64,000 nucleotides of DNA from Cryptomeria japonica (lineage: Eukaryota; Streptophyta; Pinopsida; Cupressales; Cupressaceae). The DNA is taken from contig NC_081413.1 of the NCBI RefSeq assembly GCF_030272615.1, positions 141,827,872 to 141,891,871 on the forward strand, read 5' to 3'. Below the pieces are notes generated by a model. That model did no database searches. It saw nothing but the letters and a program-made list of their open reading frames with translations, and was not told the DNA's origin. Numbering within the stretch: the first letter of the stretch is position 1; each line of letters opens with the position of its first letter. The translations under genes and the position numbers were made by a program. Below, one piece after another: positions 9,750-21,446 of this stretch.

Positions 9750-12625
9750 ACTATAAACAAAGTATTAACAAAAATAGTAAAAAAAAATTAATAACCATAT
9801 AAGCACAAGTGAATTTTTACATTGACCTTTCTTCTCATTGAATTGTTTGTGAGAAAGGAGGAAGTTAAAGATTGTATATGCTTCCCTTACAGGTTGATGA
9901 AAGTGTGAGCTAATTGTATCTTTATTTATGGTTATCAATAGATTAATATCATTTGTTCTTATCTCCCTAGTTTCCAAGTGCGCGTCCACCACTGCCATTC
10001 TATTACTATGATAGATTTTAATCCCACTTTTTTCGTGTGAGAAAAACTACGAAAAAAGCATCTTATAAATTTTATAGAAGGTTGCATCCAAAGCAATATA
10101 CCATTCATACAATCGATGAAAAAAAGGGAAAAAAGAAATAACATATTAAAAAAACCTCCCTTAATTAAAATGAAAGGTATGACTTTTTCTTTTGTGAATA
10201 TATAGTATTTTGATTATTATTAATAATTTATATTATTAAAATAATATATTATTTTTATTTAATTTTTTAAGTTGTAAAAATAAACCTTTGAATAATTGAT
10301 TTGTTTGGAAAAAAACTTAAAAATAAACAGAAACAGTAAAAAAATAAATAAAAAAAATTAATAACTATATAAGCACAACAAATGAATTTTTACATTGACC
10401 TTTCTTCTCATTGAATTATTTGTGAGAAAGGAGGAAGTTAAATACTGTGTATGCTTCCCTTACAGCTAGATGAGAGTGTGAGCTAATTGTATCTTTATTT
10501 ATGGTTATCAATAGATTAATATCATTTGTTCTTATCTCCCTAGTTTCCAAGTGCACGTCCACCACCGCCATTCTATTACCGTGATAGCTTTTAATCCTAC
10601 TTTTTTCATGTGAGAAAAACTACAGAAAAAGCATCTTATAAATTTATAGAAGGTTGCATCCAAAGCAATATATCATTCATACAATCGATGAAAAAAAGAG
10701 AAAAAAGAAATAACGTATTAAGAATACCTCCCTTATTTAAAATGAAAGTTATGACTTTTTCTATTGTGAATATATAAGATTTTGAGTATTATTAATAATT
10801 TATATTATCAAAATAATATATTGCTTTTATTTTATTTTTTAAGTTGTAAAAATAAACCTTTGAATAATTGATTTATTTGGAAAAAAACTTAAAAATAAAC
10901 AGAAATAGTAAAAAAAATTTTAAAAAAAATTTAACAACCATATAAGCACAACAAATGAATTTTTATGTTGACCTTTCTTCTCATTGAATTATTTGTGAGA
11001 AACAAGGAAGTTAAAGACTGTGTATACTTCCCTTACAGCTAGATGAAAGTGTGAGCTAATTGTATCTTTATTTATGGTTATCAATAGATTAATATCATTT
11101 GTTCTTATCTCCCTAGTTTCCAAGTGCACGTCCACCACCGCCATTCTATTACCGTGATAGATTTTAATCCCACTTTTTTCGTGTGAGAAAAACTATGGAA
11201 AAAGCATCTTATTAATTTTATAGAAGGCTTCGTCCAAAGCAATATACCATTCATACAATCGATGAAAAAAAGGGAAAAAAGAAATAACATATTAAAAAAA
11301 CCTCCCTTATTTAAAATGAAAGGTTTGAATTTTTCTTTTGTGAATATATAAGATTTTGATTATTATTAATAATTTATATTATCAAAATAATATATTGTTT
11401 TTATTTTATTTTTTAAGTTGTAAAAATAAACATTTGAATAATTGATTTGTTTGGAAAAAAACTTAAAAATAAATAGAAACAGTAAAAAAATAAATAAATA
11501 AAAATTAATAACCATATAAGCACAACAAATAAATTTTTACGTTGACCTTTCTTCTCATTGAATTATTTGTGAGAAAGGAGGAAGTTAAATACTGTGTATG
11601 CTTCCCTTACAGGTAGATGAAAGTGTGAGCTAATTGTATCTTTATTTATGGTTATCAATAGATTAATATCATTTGTTCTTATCTCCCTATTTTCCAAGTG
11701 CACGTCCACCACCACCACTCTATTACCGTGATAGATTTTAATCCCACTTTTTTTGTGTGAGAAAAACTACGGAAAAAGTATCTTATAAATTTTATAGAAG
11801 GTTGCGTCCAAAGCAATATATCATTCATACAATCGATGAAAAAAAGAGAAAAAAGAAATAACATATTAAGAATACCTCCCTTATTTAGAATGAAAGGTAT
11901 GACTTTTTCTTTTGTGAATATATAAGATTTTGATTATTATTAATAATTTATATTATCAAAATAATATATTGTTTTTATTTTATTTTTTAAGTTGTAAAAA
12001 TAAACCTTTGAATAATTGATTTGTTTGGAAAAAAAACTTAAAAATAAACAGAAACAGTAAAAAAAATAAAAATAAAAATTTAATAACCATATAAGCACAA
12101 CAAATGAATTTTTGCATTGACCTTTCTTCTCATTGAATTATTTGTGAGAAAGGAGGAAGTTAAAGACTATGTATGCTTCCCTTATAGGTAGATGAAAGTG
12201 TGAGCTAATTGTATCTTTATTTATGGTTATCAATAGATTAATATCATTTGTTCTTATCTCCCTAGTTTCCAAGTGCATGTCCACCACCACCATTCTATTA
12301 TCGTGATAGATTTTAATCCCACTTTTTTCATGTGAGAAAAACTACGAAAAAAACATCTTATAAATTTTATAGAAGGCTTCGTCCAAAGCAATATACCATT
12401 CATACAATCGATGAAAAAAAGGGAAAAAAGAAATAACATATTAAAAAAACCTCCCTTATTTAAAATGAAAGGTTTGAATTTTTCTTTTGTGAATATATAA
12501 GATTTTGATTATTATTAATAATTTATATTATCAAAATAATATATTGTTTTTATTTTATTTTTTAAGTTGTAAAAATAAACCTTTGAATAATTGATTTGTT
12601 TGGAAAAAAACTTAAAAATAAACTG
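9750..12625 (+). repeat. Tandem array of five roughly 574-bp units
   Basis: GACCTTTCTTCTCATTGAA recurs at 9824, 10397, 10970, 11544 and 12119, giving steps of 573, 573, 574 and 575 bp. Each unit starts near ATAACCATATAAGCACAA and ends with AAAAATAAAC. A remnant of the unit start (ATAACCATATAAGC) recurs near 13412 at the right edge of the insertion. Recurrent 61-codon minus-strand ORFs in four units are translations of a Phe/Ser-rich repeat without motifs; one unit has lost the frame. I do not consider them genes. Confidence 0.93.
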
Positions 12626-13435
12626 ATTTAATTTTATTTTTTTAATAAATTAATAAATCTGTTATTAAATTTTTTATAACTTATATTACATGTGAATAAA
12701 CTTAGAATTTATATTATTATATTATAATGTAATGAATATTTTAGATCAATTTTTTTTATGTTGCTTAGGATTTTTTCACAATGATATAGTTTCATTATCC
12801 TCTTTTTTATATGATTTTATGTTTTTTTTGGTTTTATGATATTTTTTATTTCTAAAAGGTCGTGGAATTTCAAAAATCCTTTTTAAATTTTTATCTTTAG
12901 ATTTCAAAAACAATTTTTATTTTGTCAATAGCATTTTATTAAATATTCCCAATACTTCAATTAAAATGGATATTTATCTTTTTTGCCAAAAAAATATTAT
13001 TGAAATTTAGTTTATTTTGATTATAAATTAAAGAACATTTTAAATATAATACATATTTTTTATCTTGTTCATAGGTTAACTTAAAAGAATTACCTATTAC
13101 AACAAATAATGAAATTAAAATTTAAGCACTTATTTTAGATTCACAAGATTGTATCATTTATAAGTTTTTAGAAACTCAAATTAAAGAAGGTAAATAATTT
13201 TAAAATGTGCGGTGATTCCGAAAAACCTGAGATTATGCGTTGTTTCGAGAAACCCGCCTATAAGAGGCAAAACGATATTAGCCAATCGTTTGCAACGACA
13301 ATATTTTTTGTAAATTATAATGTTAACAAATGTGCATCTATGTTATAATATAAATTAAAAAAATTTAAAGAAAGAAAAATAATTGCTTTTCCTTGGTCTA
13401 AATAATTTTTTTTAATAACCATATAAGCAAAACAA
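12626..13435. other. AT-rich tail of the insertion
   Basis: No gene seen. A less AT-rich patch at about 13205-13310 stands out in composition but was not recognised. LTR homology resumes close to 13436. Confidence 0.5.
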
Positions 13436-13491
13436 ATGAAAATATGCCTATAATATTTTCTCCTCTTGAAATTTTAATAAAACTCAAATAA

Positions 13492-13496
<5 letters not shown>

Positions 13497-13573
<77 letters not shown>
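13497..13573 (+). repeat. (TA)n microsatellite
   Basis: About 38 TA units without interruption. The 3' LTR has a shorter tract at the same place (22680-22704), followed there by (GT)n to 22721. Confidence 0.95.
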
Positions 13574-13574
<1 letters not shown>

Positions 13575-15613
13575 TTATTAAAATCGTATTTCATTATGAA
13601 TAGAAAAATAAAATGTCAATGATTAAATGATATCGAATTATGTTAATGGTGGAACGAAGTTATTATTAACCGTTTGGGAAGAGGTACCCTCCACTACCCC
13701 TACGGTCATTGCCACGGTAGTGGAGGGCCTGCGGCCGCCCCCCTCATCACTATGGGCCTCCACCTGTAGGTTCGCAGTGGTGGTGGGACTCATGGCCCCA
13801 CTCCATTTCCTCCTCATTTGCAATTAAAACATTCTTTGATTAAGTTTTTTTTTTTTTAAAAGGAAATTTTAATCAATTTACTTTTATTATTATTTTAGAC
13901 ATGTATTTATATATACATATATAAATAAAAAGAAAAAAAAGATATAATAAATAAATAAATAAATAATTGTGTTATTGGTTTAAGGGCTTATTTTATTTTA
14001 TTTGTGATTTATTAGTTTTAATAATATAAACATACATATATAGAAAAAGAATGTTAATTTATTTACATTAATTGTAAATCCAAATTTTATTAATTACAAA
14101 TTGTTATCTCTATTGGTAAATTCTAAGGCAACATTAAAATTAGATAAATGGAAAAAAAAATCGTTTTGTCAAAGTGATTGGGAAAACTTACGTAGGAATG
14201 ATTAATTTGAATTCATTCGCAATAATTTTAACGTAAGATTCCTCTAAGTAGATTCTTTTAATTAGATGATTCATATATTTCATGAATTTAGATTTGATCA
14301 AGCAGACTAAAGGAATCTTCTTTTCCTTTTTAAGTATCAATGGTTTTTTTGTTTGTTTTTTTTAAAAAAAGGTAAAATTAGAAAAAGAGGAACTTAATGC
14401 CATTGGGGGTGCATTTATTCTTTCTTGTTATTACCATACAAGTTACACTTTCTTATTTATCCTTGCTAGTTGCATAATTGATGTTATATTTCAAGATGTT
14501 AGATGGTAGATCTCTTATTCATTAATAAGATTCCAGTTCAAGGGATTTTCCTTTTTTATATATATAGAGTTAATTTTATGGCTTAATTCTCAATAGTGGT
14601 TTCTGTTCTATCTACATTAGAATACTGTTAATTGCATTTGAATATAAGAGTTAGACCTCTTAGTTAGAAAACTAAACAAAGGGAGTTGGAAAACAAAAAC
14701 CTAGCAGCATTCGGTATTTATGGTGCCTCTGGGTCATGCTTGCGAGTAATGTCGTCGTGTTGAACTACTGCACCTAACGCATAATAAAGTTGCATCAACG
14801 ACGTCTATGGCATCGTCCCTATAAATCATCAGGGAGTAATAAGGGACACTTGGAAGTTAAAATCCAAGGGGCGGGTAATCCCCCTTGGATCGATAATCTA
14901 ATAAGATAATCTTTAAATGATTTTACATCCACTAGTTAAACCATAGTAAACCCCTTTAGTGTTGATTGAGTGAAATGCTTTTATAAATTTGGCTTAATCT
15001 CGAAGAGTTGTTGACAATTGACAATTGGGTCAAGGGTGACGCTTATGATAGGAATTAGGACTTAGTTGTTTTAGGCCACAAACAATAGGCCACCTTGAGC
15101 CTTTGCTTAAAAGCTACCATAGTGGGTAGCAACCACAAAGAAACTATCTAGGACATTGACCCTAGAAAGGGTTGCGTACCCACCAAACAATTTACATTAA
15201 ATCATAGATTAGAAAACATAACTACATACTTTACACCTTGATCCTGTGTTGAAATGGGTATGTAGGCAGTCTAGGGATGAAGTTGTCCCTATTACTCAGG
15301 TGTTCGGGGATGAGACCTAGTATTTGATATAATAGATGGATTGCAAAGCCTCCTAATTGAAAGATAAGGGAAATAAAGGAAAAAGTATTTCAATGCATAC
15401 GCGGAAGGAATCTCGTATGGATTCGCTTGACTTCCTTAGGCTTTAGGCCAAATTTCGAGGCAGAATTCAAGCTTGCATTATGTTATTTTAATTACTCCTA
15501 AGGACGGCAACCTTGGTGCACTCCTATTAGAGGAGTGTAGTACTTAGTGAGTGACTCAAGACCCGGATGGTCCCGATGAGTCTAAGTCTCTAGCCAGAGC
15601 ACCTCCTATCTCA

Positions 15614-15770
15614 AGTTGGATAGATGCCTACCCAGTTTGGGTAGATGCCTATCATGTCATGGATAGATTAAACCTCTTGTTCCGTATGGACAGATGCCTA
15701 ACCCGTATGGTTAGATGCTCATCCCGGATGGATGAATGCCTATTCCAAATGGATAGATGCCTAGAGTATG
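15614..15770 (+). repeat. Degenerate minisatellite with GGATAGATGCC core in the LTR
   Basis: About eight irregular units of 18-25 bp share the core (G)GATAGATGCCTA, framed by short self-complementary ends such as CCAGTTTGG. The array is also in the 3' LTR (about 42635-42775), so it existed before this copy inserted. Confidence 0.8.
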
Positions 15771-15850
15771 TGATTGAATCAAACACAATTGATTAAATAA
15801 ATAAATAAATGGTCAAAATTTATTGGGTTAAGTAAAGCGGGTTACTACAT

Positions 15851-15875
15851 GTGGTAGTAGAGTGAAGGTTCAAAT
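15851..15875 (+). promoter_or_regulatory. Gypsy-1 primer binding site (initiator-Met type, degraded)
   Basis: TGGTAGTAGAGTGAAGG starts two bases after the LTR end and continues into TTCAAATC. It aligns with the plant initiator-Met PBS TGGTATCAGAGC with a few substitutions. A better-preserved version is at 46689 in Gypsy-2. Confidence 0.65.
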
Positions 15876-15995
15876 CTAGGCCTTGTGCTCACTTCAACTT
15901 ACAGAACTAAGGGAGTGTATTGCAATGGTAGAGAATAATTATAAAATCTTAAATAAAGAACTAACTATATAATTTAATTTACAGGTAAACCCTAG

Positions 15996-17388
15996 ATGGC
16001 TAGAGGAAGGGGAAGAGGAAGAGGAAGAGGAAGGGGGAATGGAAGACGTACTACCACTAGGAGACATAGGAAACCTAACCATGAGGAAAACAATGAAGAA
16101 AACCATAAGGAAAACCATGAAGGGAATCAACAAAACCAAGGGAATAATGAAGATGGGGTTGAGGGTATAATCAACCTAATAACTGAACAAAGGGATAAGA
16201 TCAACTTCTTGGAGCAATCAATGTAGGACCTTAGGGCAAGGTAGAATGACATCAAAAATAGAAGCGGAATTGAAAATGGAAACCCTGGTAACAATCAAGG
16301 GAATGTGATGGTCAATAGAAGAGAAAACAACATGTTGGAACTCTCTAAGGATTTTAAGAAAATCACCCCCCTAAGTTTGATGGAAAGCAAATAGGTGAAG
16401 GAGCTAAAAATTGGTTAAATGAAATGGAAAATTATTTCAAACTAAGGGATTTTAGCGAAACAACCAAGGCCTTATGGGGTTCCTATCAACTCACAGGGGA
16501 GGCAGCTAGTTGGTGGACCAACACAAAGGAGCAAAATGGGTATAGCAGGGATATGATCACATGGGATCAATTTGTTCACCATTTTCATAAAATGTGGTTA
16601 CCACAATTGTTCTTTGATGAGAAGGCGGGAGAGTTCCATAATCTATGACAAGGGTCCCTATCAGTCCAGCAATATTTGGATAAGTTTGCTAAATTTCTTA
16701 AGTACATACCTATGTACCAAAAGGACGAAGAAGGTCAAACAAAGAAGTTCATTTTGGGACTGAATACTAACATAGGGGCAGAGGTTGACATGCATGGATC
16801 CAAAAACATGAACGAAGTACTTGAAAAGTCCCTAATGCAGGAGAGAAAGATTCAAGCCCTAACAGTAGCAAGGCAGAACTATAATGGGAACCACTCATTT
16901 AAAAGGAAGCAGGAATTCAAGGGGAACACTAACTTCAACAAAAGTCAAAGAAATAATTCTTCTAAAAGAAGGCCACCCCCTAATCAATATCAGAGGAATG
17001 GAAATAATAATGATAATAATAACATGGGCAATAATAACAAGGGCAATTATAACAGGAATGACCAGCACAATAGGATAACTTATCCACCCAAGGCTAGTGA
17101 AATAAGGAATGATCCCCCTAGGAATCAAGGCAGGAGGGGACCTCCAGGTGGGTGTTTTATGTGTGGGGGAAACCATTTTGCTAGATAATGTCCCAAAATG
17201 CAAGGTTAGATTAGGGCCAATCAGCCACAACAAGAGCCTCAACAAAGGATTCATGCAGCAGTTAGGAACTGAAGAACAAGATTCTAGAATGTTCTCGTGG
17301 AAACTACAGGTACACTATTTGAACAACCAATTTTAATTCTAATTGACACTGGGTCATCTGAATGTTTCATCTCAACTGAATCAGTAAG
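15996..17388 (+). pseudogene. gag: Gypsy-1 gag and start of protease, decayed
   Basis: The frame opens at ATG 15996 with an Arg/Gly repeat (MARGRGRGRGRG), followed by an Asn/Glu-rich stretch. A TAG near 16224 and frameshifts near 16370 and 16646 break it. The capsid core is visible at 16424-16648 (YQLTGEAASWW, the Retrotrans_gag signature) and continues at 16676-17188. It ends in an Asn-rich linker and a zinc knuckle, CFMCGGNHFAR, then a stop where the last Cys should follow. The protease active site LIDTGSSECF at about 17338 is intact, just before the solo-LTR insertion. Role by family: Gag packages the RNA and forms the particle. It cannot be expressed as one protein now. Confidence 0.85.
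17384..17388. repeat. Target site duplication of the solo LTR, left copy (GTAAG)
   Basis: GTAAG precedes TGTAGACACC and recurs at 18167-18171 directly after the LTR end TATACA. Confidence 0.9.
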
Positions 17389-17413
17389 TGTAGACACCTA
17401 AAATTGTCATGTC

Positions 17414-17646
17414 TAATTAAATAAATATTTTATTTATTTAATTACTTTATCCTAATTCTTCTATTAATTAAATAAATCTTTATTTATTTAATTAATTCAT
17501 TTATCCTCTTCTAGCCTTATTTCTCATTTAAATAAATGCTTTATTTATTTAAATTATACTTTTTCCTAAATTAAATAAATATCTTATTTATTTAATTGAT
17601 CCCACTTCTTCCATTGATTAAATAAATCTTTATTTATTTAATTAAT
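17414..17646. repeat. Five palindromic AATTAAATAAAT blocks in the solo LTR
   Basis: Inverted repeats of about 30 bp (left arm AATTAAATAAAT, right arm ATTTATTTAATT) start near 17414, 17464, 17527, 17568 and 17617, spaced 40-63 bp apart. Each could form a hairpin on its own. Confidence 0.8.
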
Positions 17647-17810
17647 TCATTAGCCTTTTCCACCTATGACACATGTCATTCATCTCTTAATTCCTACACT
17701 ACCTACCCCTTTCATTATTTTATTATTTTCTTTACCTACCCTCTAATCATAGCCGACCATTTATCTTTTACACCTCTCAATCTTATCCCTCCATTTCATA
17801 TAGTGTCTTC

Positions 17811-17820
17811 TATATAAGAG
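17811..17820 (+). promoter_or_regulatory. TATA-like box in the solo LTR
   Basis: TATATAAGAG lies about 420 bp from the LTR start, a normal place for an LTR promoter. This is seen by eye only. Confidence 0.45.
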
Positions 17821-18166
17821 GATACTTCCTTCATTATCAACCCCCACTTATGACGCGACTACACTACGCTTTTCCACTTTCATATGCGATCCTACTTGCA
17901 ACCACATTTCCGTTCTTTATTGAGCTTTTGTGCACATATAAAATCTAAGAGCAAATATATCAAGCAAGATCAATGGAGATAGGAGGAATGAAGATCCGAA
18001 CCCTATTGGACATGTGATGGTATAATCCTTGTGATTTCATTTGATTTGCATTGTCTTAGGTAGTCTTCATATGTTATGGTGGATCTTTGTTGCTGTTAGG
18101 CTAGGGTTTTGTGGTTGAATTCATTTAGTCTTTCATCATTATTGTTATCCATTTTCACCGTATACA

Positions 18167-18600
18167 GTAAGAAAATATGCTTTAAAATTTAATCAAATGG
18201 AGTCATCATGGATGGTTCAATATGGGGATAAGGCAACTAGGGAAGTAACTAAGTGTTTGCCAAGGGCAAGGGTACAATTTTCTGATTTTGAAACAAGGGT
18301 AGATCTCTATGTGGCTCCCCTAGGGTTATATGATGTAATTATTGGAATGAGTTGGTTAACAGATCATCAAGCTAGTGTAGATTTCTATAACAAAGTTGTT
18401 GAATGTTTGGATGATGGGGGAAAAAGGGTCAAAATCCAAGGAAATTTTAACCCCATTAACATAGAAACCATATCAGCCATGCAATTAAAGAAGGAAAGAA
18501 GAAGAGGAGGCCTAATCTATATAGTTGGAATTGATGAAGGAGAAGAGGAAAATACCCCAACCTTTTAAAATACCCCTTACGAGAATTCAAGGACGTATTT
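18167..18600 (+). pseudogene. pol: Gypsy-1 protease, C-terminal part, and linker to RT
   Basis: After the GTAAG duplication the frame resumes (SSWMVQYGDKATREV) and shows the retroviral-type aspartic protease C-terminal signature YVAPLGLYDVIIGMSWL at about 18310-18360. The linker KKERRRGG leads to the RT start, and the frame stops at TAA 18566. Enzyme role by family: cleaves the Gag-Pol polyprotein. It is split from its active site by the solo LTR. Confidence 0.85.
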
Positions 18601-19500
18601 CTAGAAGAATTACCAGGCTTACCCCCTAAAAGGAAGTTTGACTTTTCAATTGACATACTACCGAGAGTTGAACCAGTATCAAGGGCACCTTACCGAATGA
18701 ACACAAATGAATTACAAGAACTCAAAATGAAATTAGAGGAACTCTTAGCTAAGGGATTAATAAGGCCAAGTGTATCACCATGGGGAGCACCAGTCTTATT
18801 TGTTAAGAAGAAGGATGGGACCTTAAGACTATGCATTGACTATAGGATGTTGAACAAGGTCACAATAAAGAATAGGTATCCCTTACCTCGAATATAGGAT
18901 CTTTTTGAACAAATGAAAGGAGCAACAATTTTCTCGAAGATAGACCTTCGATCAGGATATCATCAACTCAGAATTAAAGAAGAGGACATTTCAAAGATAG
19001 CTTTTAGGACTAGATATGGGCATTATGAATTCACGGTAGTACCTTTTGGTGTAACCAATGCCCCAGCTACATTTATGAACCTAATGAATAGTGTACTCCA
19101 TGACTACTTGGACAAATTTGTCTTGGTATTTTTGGATGACATCTTGATTTACTCTAGGGATGAGGAGGAACATTTAGTACACCTACAAATGGTTTTACAA
19201 AGGTTGAGGGAACATAAGTTATACGAAAAACTATCAAAATGTGCCTTCTTTGAAGAAAAGATTCACTACCTTGGACATATCATATCAAAGGAAGGAATAA
19301 CAGTTGATCCAGATAAGATAAAGGCAATAGTAGAATGGTTGATCCCTAAAAAAATTTCAGAGGTAAGAAGCTTTATGGGGCTAGCAAGGTACTATAGGAG
19401 GTTTGTGGAAGGATTCTCCAAGATAGAAAACCCTATCACATCATTGCAAAGAAAAGGTAAAAAGTTTGTTTGGACAAAGTAAAGTGATAAGGTATTTCAA
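18601..19500 (+). pseudogene. pol: Gypsy-1 reverse transcriptase
   Basis: The RT runs in two long frames, 18697-18897 and 18913-19482, interrupted by TAG at 18895-18897. Motifs in order: [53 protein letters not shown] (first catalytic Asp), [16 protein letters not shown] and [10 protein letters not shown] (catalytic DD at about 19135). The thumb [10 protein letters not shown] and [12 protein letters not shown] follow. All three catalytic Asp residues are present. A second stop lies at 19480. Confidence 0.92.
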
Positions 19501-19915
19501 ATTTTGAAAGAAAAACTAACTTCAGCACCCATTTTAAGGGTACCAGATCCGAATGGATACTTCACAGTCATAACTGATGCTTCTATTGAAGGTTTAGCAG
19601 AAGTACTTATTCAAGATGAAGGGGAAGTAGCTTATGAATCGAGGTAGTTGAAGACTCATGAAGTTAATTATGCGTCCCACACTTAGAGTTAGCAGCAATT
19701 GTGCATGCCCTACAAAAATGGAGACACTTCTTACTTGGGAAGCCCTTTGAGTTAAAATCTGATAATCAAGGACTAAAGTACATTTTCACTCAACCCAACT
19801 TAAATTCTAGACAAAGAAGGTGGTTAAATTTTTTAAGTGAGTATGATTTTGAAATTGAATATATTAAAGGGAAGGAAAATAGGGTGGCAGATGCTTTAAG
19901 TAGGAGGAGGCACTT
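19501..19915 (+). pseudogene. pol: Gypsy-1 RNase H
   Basis: The RNase H motifs are present: VITDAS near 19570, then a stop near 19645 and a frame change near 19680. The long frame from 19701 gives KSDNQGLKYIFTQPNLNSRQ and ends with NRVADALSRR at about 19885. Role by family: removes the RNA strand during reverse transcription. Confidence 0.88.
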
Positions 19916-21112
19916 GATGACTATAGCAACATTCAAAAATACTTTCAAAAGGCAAGTAATAGATGAGAAAGGACATGACTCATGGTATGAGCAAGTCAAA
20001 TTGAATCTAGAACACGATCCAACAAATCCTAAGGTTGAGGGGTATACATTAGATGAAGAAGGGTTGCTTAGATACAATAACAAAATCTATGTTCCTAGTT
20101 TAGGGGACTCAAGGAAGGTAGTCTTATTGGAGGCTCATAATACCCCTTACTTAGGGCACCTGGGAGTTAATAAAATTTATGTAGATCTAAAGAAGCTACA
20201 CTTTTGGCAAGGGATGAAGAATGACATAGTTAAGTATGTGGCTAAATGTTTGGAGTGTCAAAGGGTAAAGGTAGAGCATAGACATCTAGCTGGATTATTA
20301 TGGTTACATGATGTACCTCAACACAAGTGGCAAGTTATTAGCATGGATTTTGTGCAAGGGTTGCCCATGTCACCTCTAGGCATGATACAATAATTGTGGT
20401 AATTGATAAAATCACTAAGGTGACACACTTTATACCAAGGAATTTGATGGATGATGCACCTACTTTGGCAAGGTGCTTTGTTAAGGAAATATTTAGGTTG
20501 CATGGAATGCTAGAGAAAATTATATCAGATAGAGATGCTAGATTCACTTCAAGGTTCTGGACAACTCTTCAATCAGCTTTGGGAACTCAACTAAATTTAA
20601 TTACTACATACCATCCTGAAACTGACGGTCAAACAGAAAGGACAAATCGGATTTTGGAAGACCTACTTTGCATGTACTGCATGTACCAACAAAAGAAATG
20701 GGAAGAGTACCTACCTCTAGTAAATTTTTCTTACAATAACACATTTCAAACATCCTTGGGAATGACACCTTTTGAAGTATTATATGGTAGGCCATGTCGA
20801 ACACCTTTGAGCTGGGACAGTCTTGAAGATAGAGTAATTATTGGTCCAGATATGTTGAAGGAAATGGAAAGGAAAGATAAGGAGACTAGGCAAAGATTGA
20901 AGGAAGCCTCGGATAGGCAGAAGAGTTATGTAGACAAGAACAAGACACCAAGTGGGTTTGAGGTGGGAGAGAGAGTCTTCCTGAGGGTTAGGCCACACAA
21001 GAGTTCCATTAGGTTTGGTAAAAAGACTAAGCTTGCACCTTGTTATGTTGGGCCTTTTGAGATCTTGGATAGGATTAATCCAGTTGTGTACTGGTTGGCT
21101 TTACCTCCCTAA
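19916..21112 (+). pseudogene. pol: Gypsy-1 integrase
   Basis: The H2C2 zinc-binding region is at about 20130-20270 (HNTPYLGHLGV, then CLECQR). The catalytic core has MDFVQGLP, SDRDARFTSRFW and TDGQTERTNR, so the D-D-E residues are all kept. One frame change lies at 20391-20396, between core motifs one and two. The C-terminal domain (ERVFLRVRPHKSSIRFGK and KLAPCYVGPFEI) reaches 21112. Role by family: inserts the cDNA into the genome. Confidence 0.92.
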
Positions 21113-21379
21113 TTGAGTTGAATCCATGCTGTCTTCCATGTATCTCTTCTTAAAAAGTATGTGCTTGATGAAAAACATATCTTGAATTGGGATGCCTTAA
21201 AGGTCCAAGAAATAGGGGTAATAATGATAGAGCCATTCAGAATCTTGGAGAGGTGCCAGTACCAATTGTGCAATAGAGAGGTTGATCAATGCAAAGTACA
21301 ATGGAAACAATATGATGAAAAGAATGCCCCATGGGAAGACACTAGGGAAATGCAACAGTTGTTTCCTTTTTTGTTTTAG
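21113..21379 (+). pseudogene. pol: Gypsy-1 integrase tail with chromodomain-like segment
   Basis: After a stop at 21110-21112 the frame continues with [10 protein letters not shown]. It then gives PFRILERCQYQLCNREVDQCKVQWKQ in outline and APWEDTREMQQLFPFLF, the pattern of the group-II chromodomain at the C-terminus of plant chromovirus integrase. By family this segment helps target insertion to heterochromatin. Its presence supports the Tekay/Del assignment. Confidence 0.8.
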
Positions 21380-21446
21380 ACTAATCATAAACTATAGACT
21401 CTTTTATGGATACATTGAATAAGTGCATCGGGATGATGCACAATTT

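Larger units (their letters stand above)
7977..13435. mobile_element. About 5.5-kb insertion inside the Gypsy-1 5' LTR, class unresolved
   Basis: This block has no counterpart in the 3' LTR. It starts right after the (AAT)n tract with a strong hairpin (7977-8003) and ends near the phrase ACAAATGAAAAT, where LTR homology resumes. Inside are a 48-bp direct repeat (8714-8809), an A-run (about 8938-8953), a cyclin-like fragment (9105-9236), a 72-bp duplication (9571-9715), five 574-bp tandem units (9750-12625) and an AT-rich tail. I see no transposase, TIR or clear target duplication. The terminal hairpin and a captured gene fragment would suit a Helitron read on the minus strand, but the end reads CTTG rather than CTRR. 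Borders are approximate because the flanks share short homology. Confidence 0.55.
6549..15849 (+). mobile_element. Gypsy-1 5' LTR, interrupted
   Basis: The left part (6549 to about 7976) and right part (about 13436-15849) align with the 3' LTR at 21460-22520 and at 22640-23572 plus 41502-42871. By eye there are about 12 mismatches in the first 330 aligned bases and about 27 in 430 around 14470-14880. The middle (about 7977-13435) is extra DNA absent from the 3' LTR. The LTR ends ...GGGTTACTACA at 15849. No gene is in the LTR proper. Confidence 0.88.
17389..18166 (+). mobile_element. Solo LTR of a Tat-type Ty3/gypsy element inside protease
   Basis: A 778-bp block starts TGTAGACACC, ends GTATACA and is flanked by a perfect 5-bp GTAAG duplication. 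It splits the protease frame between the DTG site and the rest of the domain. The TGTAGACA start resembles the minus-strand start of the Tat LTRs at 41496 (TGTAGACAAAAT), so I infer a Tat-type relative. Its first 260 bp hold five AT-rich palindromes. A TATA-like TATATAAGAG lies at 17811-17820. No internal domains remain, so this is a product of LTR-LTR recombination. Confidence 0.88.

Noticed and set aside
9959-12439. Recurrent 61-codon minus-strand ORFs
   Set aside because: They repeat with the 574-bp unit, are Phe/Ser-rich without motifs, and one copy has lost the frame.
16895-17254. 119-codon minus-strand ORF rich in Ile/Val
   Set aside because: Antisense of the Asn/Asp-rich gag linker; the hydrophobic look is a by-product of AAT-rich codons.
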